From: Andrena cerasifolii | Lineage: Eukaryota; Arthropoda; Insecta; Hymenoptera; Andrenidae | Length of the DNA stretch: 64,000 nucleotides | Assembly (NCBI RefSeq): GCF_050908995.1 | Contig: NW_027484926.1 | Location: 1-64,000 of the forward strand | Reading direction: 5' to 3' | Part shown: piece by piece, positions 37,462 through 50,500 of the stretch | Numbering within the stretch: the stretch's first letter is position 1 | Layout of the letters: each line of letters opens with the position of its first letter | Program-made: the position numbers and the translations under genes | Notes under the pieces: model-generated | The model's database searches: none | What the model was told of the DNA's origin: nothing | The model's input: the letters and a program-made list of their open reading frames with translations, nothing else

Positions 37462-40400
37462 CAAGTAGAACGAGTAAAACGAGTAGAACGAGTAAAACGA
37501 GTAGAACGAGTAAAACGAGTAGAACGAGTAAAACGAGTAGAACGAGTAAAACGAGTAGAACGAGTAAAACGAGTAGAACGAGTAAAACGAGTAGAACGAG
37601 TAAAACGAGTAGAACGAGTAAAACGAGTAGAACGAGTAAAACGAGTAGAACGAGTAAAACGAGTAGAACGAGTAAAACGAGTAGAACGAGTAAATCGAGT
37701 AGAACGAGTAAATCGAGTAAAACGAGTAAAACGAGTAAAACGAGTAAAACGAGTAAAACGAGTAAAACGCGTAAAACGAGTAAAACGAGTAGAACGAGTA
37801 AAACGAGTAGAACGAGTAAAACGAGTAAAACGAGTAGAACGAGTAGAACGAGTAAAACGAGTAGAACGAGTAGAACGAGTAAAACGAGTAGAACGAGTAA
37901 AACGAGTAGAACGAGTAAAACGAGTAGAACGAGTAAAACGAGTAGAACGAGTAAAACGAGTAAAACGAGTAAAACGAGTAAAACGAGTAAAACGAGTAAA
38001 ACGAGTAAAACGAGTAAAACGAGTAAAACGAGTAAAACGAGCAAAACGAGTAAAACGAGTAAAACGAGTAATACGAGTAATACGAGTAAAACGAGTAAAA
38101 CGAGTAAAACGAGTAAAACGAGTAAAACGAGTAGAACGAGTAAAACGAGTAAAACGAGTAAAACGAGTAAAACGAGTAAAACGAGTAAAACGAGTAAAAC
38201 GAGTAAAACGAGTAAAACGAGTAAAACGAGTAAAACGAGTAAAACGAGTAAAACGAGTAAAACGAGTAAAACGAGTAAAACGAGTAGAACGAGTAGAACG
38301 AGTAAAACGAGTAGAACGAGTAGAACGAGTAGAACGAGTAGAACGAGTAAAACGAGTAGAACGAGTAAAACGAGTAGAACGAGTAAAACGAGTAGAACGA
38401 GTAAAACGAGTAGAACGAGTAAAACGAGTAAAACGAGTAAAACGAGTAAAACGAGTAAAACGAGTAAAACGAGTAAAACGAGTAAAACGAGTAAAACGAG
38501 CAAAACGAGTAAAACGAGTAAAACGAGTAATACGAGTAATACGAGTAAAACGAGTAAAACGAGTAAAACGAGTAAAACGAGTAAAACGAGTAAAACGAGT
38601 AAAACGAGTAAAACGAGTAATACGAGTAATACGAGTAATACGAGTAAAACGAGTAAAACGAGTAGAACGAGTAAAACGAGTAGAACGAGTAATACGAGTA
38701 GAACGAGTAAAACGAGTAGAACGAGTAAAACGAGTAGAACGAGTAAAACGAGTAAAACGCGTAAAACGAGTAAAACGAGTAAAACGAGTAGAACGAGTAA
38801 AACGAGTAGAACGAGTAAAACGAGTAGAACGAGTAAAACGAGTAGAACGAGTAAAACGAGTAGAACGAGTAGAACGAGTAGAACGAGTAGAACGAGTAGA
38901 ACGAGTAGAACGAGTAGAACGAGTAGAACGAGTAGAACGAGTAGAACGAGTAAAACGAGTAGAACGAGTAAAACGAGTAGAACGAGTAAAACGAGTAAAA
39001 CGAGTAAAACGAGTAAAACGAGTAAATCGAGTAAAACGAGTAAAACGAGTAATACGAGTAATACGAGTAAAACGAGTAAAACGAGTAAAACGAGTAAAAC
39101 GAGTAAAACGAGTAAAACGAGTAAAACGAGTAAAACGAGTAAAACGAGTAAAACGAGTAAAACGAGTAAAACGAGTAAAACGAGTAAAACGTGTAAAACG
39201 AGTAAAACGTGTAAAACGAGTAAAACGAGTAAAACGAGTAAAACGAGTAAAACGAGTAAAACGAGTAAAACGAGTAGAACGAGTAAAGCGAGTAGAACGA
39301 GTAAAACGAGTAGAACGAGTAAAACGAGTAGAACGAGTAAAACGAGTAGAACGAGTAAAACGAGTAGAACGAGTAAAACGAGTAGAACGAGTAAAACGAG
39401 TAGAACGAGTAAAACGAGTAGAACGAGTAAAACGAGTAGAACGAGTAAAACGAGTAGAACGAGTAAAACGAGTAGAACGAGTAAATCGAGTAGAACGAGT
39501 AAATCGAGTAGAACGAGTAAATCGAGTAAAACGAGTAAAACGAGTAAAACGAGTAAAACGAGTAAAACGAGTAAAACGAGTAAAACGCGTAAAACGAGTA
39601 AAACGAGTAGAACGAGTAAAACGAGTAGAACGAGTAAAACGAGTAAAACGAGTAGAACGAGTAGAACGAGTAGAACGAGTAAAACGAGTAGAACGAGTAA
39701 AACGAGTAGAACGAGTAAAACGAGTAGAACGAGTAAAACGAGTAGAACGAGTAAAACGAGTAGAACGAGTAAAACGAGTAGAACGAGTAAAACGAGTAAA
39801 ACGAGTAAAACGAGTAAAACGAGTAAAACGAGTAAAACGAGTAAAACGAGCAAAACGAGTAAAACGAGTAAAACGAGTAATACGAGTAATACGAGTAAAA
39901 CGAGTAAAACGAGTAATACGAGTAATACGAGTAAAACGAGTAAAACGAGTAAAACGAGTAAAACGAGTAAAACGAGTAAAACGAGTAATACGAGTAATAC
40001 GAGTAATACGAGTAAAACGAGTAAAACGAGTAGAACGAGTAAAACGAGTAAAACGAGTAAAACGAGTAAAACGAGTAAAACGAGTAAAACGAGTAAAACG
40101 AGTAAAACGAGTAAAACGAGTAAAACGAGTAAAACGAGTAAAACGAGTAAAACGAGTAAAACGAGTAAAACGAGTAAAACGAGTAAAACGAGTAAAACGA
40201 GTAAAACGAGTAGAACGAGTAGAACGAGTAAAACGAGTAGAACGAGTAGAACGAGTAAAACGAGTAGAACGAGTAAAACGAGTAGAACGAGTAAAACGAG
40301 TAGAACGAGTAAAACGAGTAGAACGAGTAAAACGAGTAGAACGAGTAAAACGAGTAAAACGAGTAAAACGAGTAAAACGAGTAAAACGAGTAAAACGAGT

Positions 40401-41040
40401 AAAACGAGTAAAACGAGTAAAACGAGCAAAACGAGTAAAACGAGTAAAACGAGTAATACGAGTAATACGAGTAAAACGAGTAAAACGAGTAAAACGAGTA
40501 AAACGAGTAAAACGAGTAAAACGAGTAAAACGAGTAATACGAGTAATACGAGTAATACGAGTAAAACGAGTAAAACGAGTAGAACGAGTAAAACGAGTAG
40601 AACGAGTAATACGAGTAGAACGAGTAAAACGAGTAGAACGAGTAAAACGAGTAGAACGAGTAAAACGAGTAGGACGAGTAAAACGAGTAGAACGAGTAAA
40701 ACGAGTAGAACGAGTAAAACGAGTAGAACGAGTAAAACGAGTAGAACGAGTAAAACGAGTAGAACGAGTAAATCGAGTAGAACGAGTAAATCGAGTAAAA
40801 CGAGTAAAACGAGTAAAACGAGTAAAACGAGTAAAACGAGTAAAACGAGTAAAACGCGTAAAACGAGTAAAACGAGTAGAACGAGTAAAACGAGTAGAAC
40901 GAGTAAAACGAGTAGAACGAGTAAAACGAGTAGAACGAGTAAAACGAGTAGAACGAGTAAAACGAGTAGAACGAGTAAAACGAGTAGAACGAGTAGAACG
41001 AGTAAAACGAGTAAAACGAGTAAAACGAGTAAAACGAGTA
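37462..41040 (+). repeat. CAAGTAGAA-led segment with N-E-N clusters
   Basis: Starts with CAAGTAGAA at 37,462, a unit that recurs at 44,203, 45,733 and 52,339. E/K arrays lead into N-E-N clusters near 37,690, 39,480 and 40,770. Isolated A units with I pairs occur near 38,040, 38,500, 39,850 and 40,430. CGAGTAGGA is at 40,666, with I-in-E/K just before it, as in the 30-33 kb repeats. One CGAGTAAAG-like change gives a GCGAG context near 39,290. Confidence 0.8.
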
Positions 41041-43464
41041 AAACGAGTAAAACGAGTAGAACGAGTAAAACGAGCAAAACGAGCAAAACTAGTAAAACGA
41101 GTAAAACGAGTAAAACGAGTAAAACGAGCAAAACGAGTAAAACGAGTAAAACGAGTAAAACGAGCAAAACGAGTAAAACGAGTAAAACGAGTAATACGAG
41201 TAATACGAGTAAAACGAGTAAAACGAGTAAAACGAGTAAAACGAGTAAAACGAGTAAAACGAGTAAAACGAGTAAAACGAGTAAAACGAGTAAAACGAGT
41301 AAAACGAGTAGAACGAGTAAAACGAGTAGAACGAGTAGAACGAGTAAAACGAGTAGAACGAGTAGAACGAGTAAAACGAGTAAAACGCGTAAAACGAGTA
41401 AAACGAGTAAAACGAGTAAAACGAGTAGAACGAGTAAAACGAGTAGAACGAGTAAAACGAGTAGAACGAGTAAATCGAGTAGAACGAGTAAAACGAGTAG
41501 AACGAGTAGAACGAGTAGAACGAGTAGAACGAGTAGAACGAGTAGAACGAGTAAAACGAGTAGAACGAGTAAAACGAGTAAAACGAGTAGAACGAGTAAA
41601 ACGAGTAAAACTAGTAAAACGAGTAGAACGAGTAAAACGAGCAAAACTAGTAAAACGAGTAAAACGAGTAAAACGAGTAAAACGAGTAAAACGAGTAAAA
41701 CGAGTAATACGAGTAATACGAGTAAAACGAGTAAAACGAGTAAAACGAGTAAAACGAGTAAAACGAGTAAAACGAGTAAAACGAGTAAAACGAGTAAAAC
41801 GAGTAAAACGAGTAAAACGCGTAAAACGTGTAAAACGAGTAAAACGAGTAGAACGAGTAAAACGAGTAGAACGAGTAAAACGAGTAGAACGAGTAAAACG
41901 AGTAGAACGAGTAAAACGAGTAGAACGAGTAAAACGAGTAGAACGAGTAAAACGAGTAGAACGAGTAAAACGAGTAGAACGAGTAAAACGAGTAGAACGA
42001 GTAAAACGAGTAGAACGAGTAAAACGAGTAGAACGAGTAAAACGAGTAGAACGAGTAAAACGAGTAGAACGAGTAAAACGAGTAGAACGAGTAAAACGAG
42101 TAGAACGAGTAAAACGAGTAGAACGAGTAAAACGAGTAGAACGAGTAAAACGAGTAGAACGAGTAAAACGAGTAGAACGAGTAAAACGAGTAGAACGAGT
42201 AAAACGAGTAAAACGAGTAAAACGAGTAAAACGAGTAAAACGAGTAAAACGAGTAAAACGAGTAAAACGAGTAAAACGAGTAAAACGAGCAAAACGAGTA
42301 AAACGAGTAAAACGAGTAATACGAGTAATACGAGTAAAACGAGTAAAACGAGTAAAACGAGTAAAACGAGTAAAACGAGTAAAACGAGTAATACGAGTAA
42401 TACGAGTAATACGAGTAAAACGAGTAAAACGAGTAAAACGAGTAAAACGAGTAAAACGAGTAAAACGAGTAAAACGAGTAAAACGAGTAAAACGAGTAAA
42501 ACGAGTAAAACGAGTAAAACGAGTAAAACGAGTAAAACGAGTAAAACGAGTAAAACGAGTAAAACGAGTAAAACGAGTAAAACGAGTAAAACGAGTAAAA
42601 CGAGTAAAACGAGTAAAACGAGTAAAACGAGTAAAACGAGTAAAACGAGTAAAACGAGTAGAACGAGTAGAACGAGTAAAACGAGTAGAACGAGTAGAAC
42701 GAGTAAAACGAGTAAAACGCGTAAAACGAGTAAAACGAGTAAAACGAGTAGAACGAGTAAAACGAGTAGAACGAGTAAAACGAGTAGAACGAGTAAAACG
42801 AGTAGAACGAGTAGAACGAGTAGAACGAGTAGAACGAGTAGAACGAGTAGAACGAGTAAAGCGAGTAAAACGAGTAAAACGAGTAAAACGAGTAGAACTA
42901 GTAAAACTAGTAAAACGAGTAAAACGAGTAAAACGAGTAAAACGAGTAGAACGAGTAAAACGAGTAGAACGAGTAAAACGAGTAGAACGAGTAGAACGAG
43001 TAAAACGAGTAGAACGAGTAAAACGAGTAGAACGAGTAGAACGAGTAAAACGAGTAAAACGCGTAAAACGAGTAAAACGAGTAAAACGAGTAGAACGAGT
43101 AAAACGAGTAGAACGAGTAGAACGAGTAGAACGAGTAGAACGAGTAGAACGAGTAGAACGAGTAGAACGAGTAAAACGAGTAAAACGAGTAGAACGAGTA
43201 AAACGAGTAGAACGAGTAGAACGAGTAAAACGAGTAGAACGAGTAAAACGAGTAAAACGAGTAAAACGAGTAAAACGAGTAAAACGAGTAAAACGAGTAA
43301 AACGAGTAAAACGAGTAAAACGAGTAAAACGAGTAAAACGAGTAAAACGAGTAAAACGTGTAAAACGAGTAAAACGAGTAAAACGAGTAAAACGAGTAAA
43401 ACGAGTAAAACGAGTAAAACGAGTAAAACGAGTAAAACGAGTAAAACGAGTAAAACGAGTAAAA
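41041..43464 (+). repeat. A/A/L module lacking CGAGTTAAA, long dimer array, CTAG pair
   Basis: The A/A/L group at about 41,070-41,170 matches those before the four CGAGTTAAA units, but here the I triplet and CGAGTTAAA are absent and K units run straight into the E/K zone. CGCGTAAAA is at 41,386 and the doublet at 41,818. Strict E/K alternation runs from 41,845 to 42,195 (39 units). E followed by two L units is at 42,899, a marker shared with 55,831, 59,341, 60,124, 62,365 and 63,580. Confidence 0.83.
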
Positions 43465-45732
43465 CCAGTAAAACGAGTAAAACGAGTAAAACGAGTAAAA
43501 CGAGTAAAACGAGCAAAACGAGCAAAACGAGTAAAACGAGTAAAACGAGTAAAACGAGTAAAACGAGTAAAACGAGTAAAACGAGTAAAACGAGTAAAAC
43601 GAGTAAAACGAGAAAAACGAGTAAAACGAGTAAAACGAGTAAAACGAGTAAAACGAGTAAAACGAGTAAAACGAGTAAAACGAGAAAAACGAGTAAAACG
43701 AGTAAAACGAGTAAAACGAGTAAAACGAGTAAAACGAGTAATACGAGTAATACGAGTAATACGAGTAAAACGAGTAAAACGAATAAAACGAGTAAAACGA
43801 GTAATACGAGTAATACGAGTAAAACGAGTAAAACGAGTAAAACGAGTAATACGAGTAATACGAGTAAAACTAGTAAAACGAGTAAAACGAGCAAAACGAG
43901 CAAAACTAGTAAAACGAGCAAAACGAGCAAAACGAGCAAAACTAGTAAAACGAGCAAAACGAGTAAAACGAGTAAAACGAGTAAATCGAGTAAAACGAGT
44001 AAAACGAGTAAAACGAGTAAAACGAGTAAAACGAGTAAAACGAGTAAAACGAGTAAAACGAGTAAAACGAGTAAAACGAGTAAAACGAGTAAAACGAGTA
44101 AAACGAGTAAAACGAGTAAAACGAGTAAAACGAGTAAAACGAGTAAAACGAGTAGAACGAGTAAAACGAGTAGAACGAGTAAAACGAGTAGAACGAGTAA
44201 AACAAGTAGAACGAGTAAAACGAGTAGAACGAGTAGAACGAGTAGAACGAGTAAAACGAGTAAAACGAGTAAAACGAGTAAAACGAGTAATACGAGTAAT
44301 ACGAGTAATACGAGTAATACGAGTAAAACGAGTAAAACGAGTAAAACGAGTAAAACGAGTAAAACGAGTAAAACGAGTAAAACGAGTAAAACGAGTAAAA
44401 CGAGTAAAACGAGTAAAACGAGTAAAACGTGTAAAACGCGTAAAACGAGTAAAACGAGTAAAACGAGTAAAACGAGTAAAACGAGTAAAACGAGTAGAAC
44501 GAGTAAAACGAGTAGAACGAGTAAAACGAGTAGAACGAGTAAAACGAGTAGAACGAGTAAAACGAGTAGAACGAGTAAAACGAGTAGAACGAGTAAAACG
44601 AGTAGAACGAGTAAAACGAGTAGAACGAGTAAAACGAGTAGAACGAGTAAAACGAGTAGAACGAGTAAAACGAGTAGAACGAGTAAAACGAGTAGAACGA
44701 GTAAAACGAGTAGAACGAGTAAAACGAGTAGAACGAGTAAAACGAGTAGAACGAGTAAAACGAGTAGAACGAGTAAAACGAGTAGAACGAGTAAAACGAG
44801 TAGAACGAGTAAAACGAGTAGAACGAGTAAAACGAGTAGAACGAGTAAAACGAGTAGAACGAGTAAAACGAGTAGAACGAGTAAAACGAGTAAAACGAGT
44901 AAAACGAGTAAAACGAGTAAAACGAGCAAAACGAGCAAAACTAGTAAAACGAGCAAAACGAGCAAAACGAGCAAAACGAGCAAAACGAGCAAAACTAGTA
45001 AGACGAGTAAAACGAGTAAAACGAGTAAAACGAGTAAAACGAGTAAAACGAGTAAAACGAGTAAAACGAGTAAAACGAGTAAAACGAGTAAAACGAGTAA
45101 AACGAGTAAAACGAGTAGAACGAGTAAAACGAGTAGAACGAGTAAAACGAGTAGAACGAGTAGAACGAGTAAAACGAGTAGAACGAGTAAAACGAGTAGG
45201 ACGAGTAAAACGAGTAGAACGAGTAAAACGAGTAGAACGAGTAAAACGAGTAGAACGAGTAAAACGAGTAGAACGAGTAAAACGAGTAGAACGAGTAGAA
45301 CGAGTAGAACGAGTAGAACGAGTAGAACGAGTAGAACGAGTAGAACGAGTAGAACGAGTAGAACGAGTAGAACGAGTAGAACGAGTAGAACGAGTAGAAC
45401 GAGTAGAACGAGTAGAACGAGTAGAACGAGTAGAACGAGTAAAACGAGTAAAACGAGTAAAACGAGTAGAACGAGTAAAACGAGTAGAACGAGTAGAACG
45501 AGTAGAACGAGTAGAACGAGTAAAACGAGTAGAACGAGTAAAACGAGTAGAACGAGTAAATCGAGTAAAACGAGTAAATCGAGTAAAACGAGTAAAACGA
45601 GTAAAACGAGTAATACGAGTAATACGAGTAATACGAGTAATACGAGTAAAACGAGTAAAACGAGTAAAACGAGTAAAACGAGTAAAACGAGTAAAACGTG
45701 TAAAACGAGTAAAACGAGTAAAACGAGTAAAA
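43465..45732 (+). repeat. Type II higher-order repeat, copy 3
   Basis: CCAGTAAAA at 43,465, A pair, CGAGAAAAA pair, CGAATAAAA at 43,780, A/L groups, N unit, K run, CAAGTAGAA at 44,203, four I units, reversed doublet CGTG/CGCG at 44,428, the longest strict E/K array of the window (44,491-44,877, 43 units), A/L group with CTAGTAAGA, CGAGTAGGA at 45,193, an E run, N units and four I units. It is the most complete of the five copies. Confidence 0.88.
44491..44877 (+). repeat. Longest 18-bp dimer array (E/K alternation, 43 units)
   Basis: 22 E units alternate with 21 K units without an exception, so the effective repeat is 18 bp. Equivalent arrays are at 46,705-47,055 and 41,845-42,195 (39 units each), 49,549-49,845 (33), 36,256-36,534 (31), 34,510-34,770 and 19,291-19,551 (29 each), and 5,080-5,304 and 19-243 (25 each). 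Confidence 0.93.
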
Positions 45733-47929
45733 CAAGTAGAACGAGTAAAACGAGTAGAACGAGTAAAACGAGTAGAACGAGTAGAACGAGTAGAACGAGT
45801 AAAACGAGTAGAACGAGTAAAACGAGTAGAACGAGTAAAACGAGTAGAACGAGTAAAACGAGTAGAACGAGTAAAACGAGTAGAACGAGTAAAACGAGTA
45901 GAACGAGTAAAACGCGTAAAACGAGTAAAACGCGTAAAACGAGTAAAACGAGTAAAACGAGTAAAACGAGTAAAACGAGTAATACGAGTAATACGAGTAA
46001 TACGAGTAAAACGAGTAAAACGAATAAAACGAGTAAAACGAGTAATACGAGTAATACGAGTAAAACGAGTAAAACGAGTAAAACGAGTAATACGAGTAAT
46101 ACGAGTAAAACTAGTAAAACGAGTAAAACGAGCAAAACGAGCAAAACTAGTAAAACGAGCAAAACGAGCAAAACGAGCAAAACTAGTAAAACGAGCAAAA
46201 CGAGTAAAACGAGTAAAACGAGTAAATCGAGTAAAACGAGTAAAACGAGTAAAACGAGTAAAACGAGTAAAACGAGTAAAACGAGTAAAACGAGTAAAAC
46301 GAGTAAAACGAGTAAAACGAGTAAAACGAGTAAAACGAGTAAAACGAGTAAAACGAGTAAAACGAGTAAAACGAGTAAAACGAGTAGAACGAGTAAAACG
46401 AGTAGAACGAGTAAAACGAGTAGAACGAGTAAAACGAGTAGAACGAGTAGAACGAGTAGAACGAGTAAAACGAGTAAAACGAGTAAAACGAGTAAAACGA
46501 GTAATACGAGTAATACGAGTAATACGAGTAATACGAGTAAAACGAGTAAAACGAGTAAAACGAGTAAAACGAGTAAAACGAGTAAAACGAGTAAAACGAG
46601 TAAAACGAGTAAAACGAGTAAAACGAGTAAAACGAGTAAAACGAGTAAAACGTGTAAAACGCGTAAAACGAGTAAAACGAGTAAAACGAGTAAAACGAGT
46701 AAAACGAGTAGAACGAGTAAAACGAGTAGAACGAGTAAAACGAGTAGAACGAGTAAAACGAGTAGAACGAGTAAAACGAGTAGAACGAGTAAAACGAGTA
46801 GAACGAGTAAAACGAGTAGAACGAGTAAAACGAGTAGAACGAGTAAAACGAGTAGAACGAGTAAAACGAGTAGAACGAGTAAAACGAGTAGAACGAGTAA
46901 AACGAGTAGAACGAGTAAAACGAGTAGAACGAGTAAAACGAGTAGAACGAGTAAAACGAGTAGAACGAGTAAAACGAGTAGAACGAGTAAAACGAGTAGA
47001 ACGAGTAAAACGAGTAGAACGAGTAAAACGAGTAGAACGAGTAAAACGAGTAGAACGAGTAAAACGAGTAAAACGAGTAAAACGAGTAAAACGAGTAAAA
47101 CGAGTAAAACGAGCAAAACGAGCAAAACTAGTAAAACGAGCAAAACGAGCAAAACGAGCAAAACGAGCAAAACTAGTAAGACGAGTAAAACGAGTAAAAC
47201 GAGTAAAACGAGTAAAACGAGTAAAACGAGTAAAACGAGTAAAACGAGTAAAACGAGTAAAACGAGTAAAACGAGTAAAACGAGTAAAACGAGTAAAACG
47301 AGTAAAACGAGTAGAACGAGTAAAACGAGTAGAACGAGTAAAACGAGTAGAACGAGTAAAACGAGTAGAACGAGTAAAACGAGTAGAACGAGTAAAACGA
47401 GTAGGACGAGTAAAACGAGTAGAACGAGTAAAACGAGTAGAACGAGTAAAACGAGTAGAACGAGTAAAACGAGTAGAACGAGTAGAACGAGTAGAACGAG
47501 TAGAACGAGTAGAACGAGTAGAACGAGTAGAACGAGTAGAACGAGTAGAACGAGTAGAACGAGTAGAACGAGTAGAACGAGTAGAACGAGTAGAACGAGT
47601 AGAACGAGTAGAACGAGTAGAACGAGTAGAACGAGTAAAACGAGTAAAACGAGTAAAACGAGTAGAACGAGTAAAACGAGTAGAACGAGTAAAACGAGTA
47701 GAACGAGTAGAACGAGTAGAACGAGTAGAACGAGTAAAACGAGTAGAACGAGTAAAACGAGTAGAACGAGTAAATCGAGTAAAACGAGTAAAACGAGTAA
47801 AACGAGTAAATCGAGTAAAACGAGTAAAACGAGTAAAACGAGTAATACGAGTAATACGAGTAAAACGAGTAAAACGAGTAAAACGAGTAAAACGAGTAAA
47901 ACGAGTAAAACGTGTAAAACGAGTAAAAC
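45733..47929 (+). repeat. Type II higher-order repeat, copy 4 (5' truncated)
   Basis: CAAGTAGAA at 45,733, E/K units and two CGCGTAAAA near 45,910-45,930 stand where CCAGTAAAA and the CGAGAAAAA pair would be. CGAATAAAA at 46,021, reversed doublet at 46,651, dimer array 46,705-47,055 and CGAGTAGGA at 47,398 follow in normal order. The offset to copy 3 is 2,241, 2,223 and 2,205 bp at the three shared markers. Confidence 0.87.
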
Positions 47930-48477
47930 GAGTAAAACGAGTAAAACGAGTAGAACGAGTAAAACGAGTAGAACGAGTAGAACGAGTAGAACGAGTAAAA
48001 CGAGTAGAACGAGTAAAACGAGTAGAACGAGTAAAACGAGTAGAACGAGTAAAACGAGTAGAACGAGTAAAACGAGTAGAACGAGTAAAACGAGTAGAAC
48101 GAGTAAAACGAGTAGAACGAGTAAAACGAGTAGAACGAGTAAAACGAGTAGAACGAGTAAAACGAGTAGAACGAGTAAAACGAGTAGAACGAGTAAAACG
48201 AGTAGAACGAGTAAAACGAGTAGAACGAGTAAAACGAGTAGAACGAGTAAATCGAGTAGAACGAGTAAATCGAGTAGAACGAGTAAATCGAGTAAAACGA
48301 GTAAAACGAGTAAAACGAGTAAAACGGGTAAAACGAGTAAAACGAGTAAAACGAGTAAAACGCGTAAAACGAGTAAAACGAGTAGAACGAGTAAAACGAG
48401 TAGAACGAGTAAAACGAGTAGAACGAGTAAAACGAGTAGAACGAGTAAAACGAGTAGAACGAGTAGAACGAGTAAAA
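47930..48477 (+). repeat. E/K array ending in three N units
   Basis: E/K alternation from about 47,950 with one three-E interruption, three N units separated by E at about 48,250-48,290, one 9-bp CGGGTAAAA at 48,325, CGCGTAAAA near 48,361 and E/K pairs. The same order is found from 52,339 to about 52,880. Confidence 0.82.
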
Positions 48478-49107
48478 CGAGTGGAACGAGTAAAACGAGT
48501 AAAACGCGTAAAACGAGTAAAACGAGTAAAACGAGTAGAACGAGTAAAACGAGTAGAACGAGTAAAACGAGTAGAACGAGTAAATCGAGTAGAATGAGTA
48601 AAACGAGTAGAACGAGTAGAACGAGTAGAACGAGTAGAACGAGTAGAACGAGTAGAACGAGTAAAACGAGTAAAACGAGTAAAACGAGTAAAACGAGTAG
48701 AACGAGTAAAACGAGTAAAACTAGTAAAACGAGTAGAACGAGTAAAACGAGCAAAACTAGTAAAACGAGTAAAACGAGTAAAACGAGTAAAACGAGTAAA
48801 ACGAGTAAAACGAGTAAAACGAGTAAAACGAGTAAAACGAGTAAAACGAGTAATACGAGTAATACGAGTAATACGAGTAAAACGAGTAAAACGAGTAAAA
48901 CGAGTAAAACGAGTAAAACGAGTAAAACGAGTAAAACGAGTAAAACGAGTAAAACGAGTAAAACGAGTAGAACGAGTAAAACGAGTAGAACGAGTAAAAC
49001 GAGTAGAACGAGTAAAACGAGTAAAACGAGTAGAACGAGTAAAACGAGTAGAACGAGTAAAACGAGTAGAACGAGTAAAACGAGTAGAACGAGTAGAACG
49101 AGTAAAA
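48478..49107 (+). repeat. CGAGTGGAA / TGAGTAAAA module, copy 1 (630 bp)
   Basis: CGAGTGGAA at 48,478, CGCGTAAAA, E/K units, N, E, then TGAGTAAAA, whose first base is 48,595. An ATG at 48,594 overlaps a TGA at 48,595-48,597. The marker pair is 116 bp apart here and in the copies at 49,108 and 52,879, and 98 bp apart in the copy at 51,061. The next copy starts exactly 630 bp (70 units) later. Confidence 0.9.
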
Positions 49108-50500
49108 CGAGTGGAACGAGTAAAACGAGTAAAACGCGTAAAACGAGTAAAACGAGTAAAACGAGTAGAACGAGTAAAACGAGTAGAACGAGTAAAACGA
49201 GTAGAACGAGTAAATCGAGTAGAATGAGTAAAACGAGTAGAACGAGTAGAACGAGTAGAACGAGTAGAACGAGTAGAACGAGTAGAACGAGTAAAACGAG
49301 TAAAACGAGTAAAACGAGTAAAACGAGTAGAACGAGTAAAACGAGTAAAACTAGTAAAACGAGTAGAACGAGTAAAACGAGCAAAACTAGTAAAACGAGT
49401 AAAACGAGTAAAACGAGTAAAACGAGTAAAACGAGTAAAACGAGTAAAACGAGTAAAACGAGTAATACGAGTAATACGAGTAAAACGAGTAAAACGAGTA
49501 AAACGAGTAAAACGAGTAAAACGAGTAAAACGAGTAAAACGAGTAAAACGAGTAGAACGAGTAAAACGAGTAGAACGAGTAAAACGAGTAGAACGAGTAA
49601 AACGAGTAGAACGAGTAAAACGAGTAGAACGAGTAAAACGAGTAGAACGAGTAAAACGAGTAGAACGAGTAAAACGAGTAGAACGAGTAAAACGAGTAGA
49701 ACGAGTAAAACGAGTAGAACGAGTAAAACGAGTAGAACGAGTAAAACGAGTAGAACGAGTAAAACGAGTAGAACGAGTAAAACGAGTAGAACGAGTAAAA
49801 CGAGTAGAACGAGTAAAACGAGTAGAACGAGTAAAACGAGTAGAACGAGTAAAACGAGTAAAACGAGTAAAACGAGTAAAACGAGTAAAACGAGCAAAAC
49901 GAGTAAAACGAGTAAAACGAGTAATACGAGTAATACGAGTAAAACGAGTAAAACGAGTAAAACGAGTAAAACGAGTAAAACGAGTAATACGAGTAATACG
50001 AGTAATACGAGTAAAACGAGTAAAACGAGTAGAACGAGTAATACGAGTAGAACGAGTAAAACGAGTAGAACGAGTAAAACGAGTAGAACGAGTAAAACGA
50101 GTAGAACGAGTAAAACGAGTAGAACGAGTAAAACGAGTAGGACGAGTAAAACGAGTAGAACGAGTAAAACGAGTAGAACGAGTAAAACGAGTAGAACGAG
50201 TAAAACGAGTAGAACGAGTAAAACGAGTAGAACGAGTAAAACGAGTAGAACGAGTAAAACGAGTAGAACGAGTAAATCGAGTAGAACGAGTAAATCGAGT
50301 AAAACGAGTGAAACGAGTAAAACGAGTAAAACGAGTAAAACGAGTAAAACGCGTAAAACGAGTAAAACGAGTAGAACGAGTAAAACGAGTAGAACGAGTA
50401 AAACGAGTAGAACGAGTAAAACGAGTAGAACGAGTAAAACGAGTAGAACGAGTAAAACGAGTAGAACGAGTAGAACGAGTAAAACGAGTAAAACTAGTAA
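49108..50500 (+). repeat. CGAGTGGAA / TGAGTAAAA module, copy 2, and following segment
   Basis: CGAGTGGAA at 49,108 and TGAG at 49,225, A/L group, I pair, strict E/K alternation at 49,549-49,845 (33 units), isolated A unit, I clusters, CGAGTAGGA at 50,134, N-E-N near 50,270 and one CGAGTGAAA near 50,306. The whole corresponds to 52,879-54,200: the CGAGTGGAA, TGAG and CGAGTAGGA offsets are 3,771, 3,771 and 3,789 bp. Confidence 0.86.

Noticed and set aside
21823..48597. An open frame of 8,924 codons on the + strand reading Arg-Val-Lys/Glu repeats
   Set aside because: A 9-bp unit is three codons, and the canonical unit has a stop in only one of six frames, so long open frames are expected. It starts at a GTG created by a CGAGTGAAA unit and ends at a single C-to-T change. 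There is no ATG, promoter, ribosome binding site, splice signal or non-repetitive domain.
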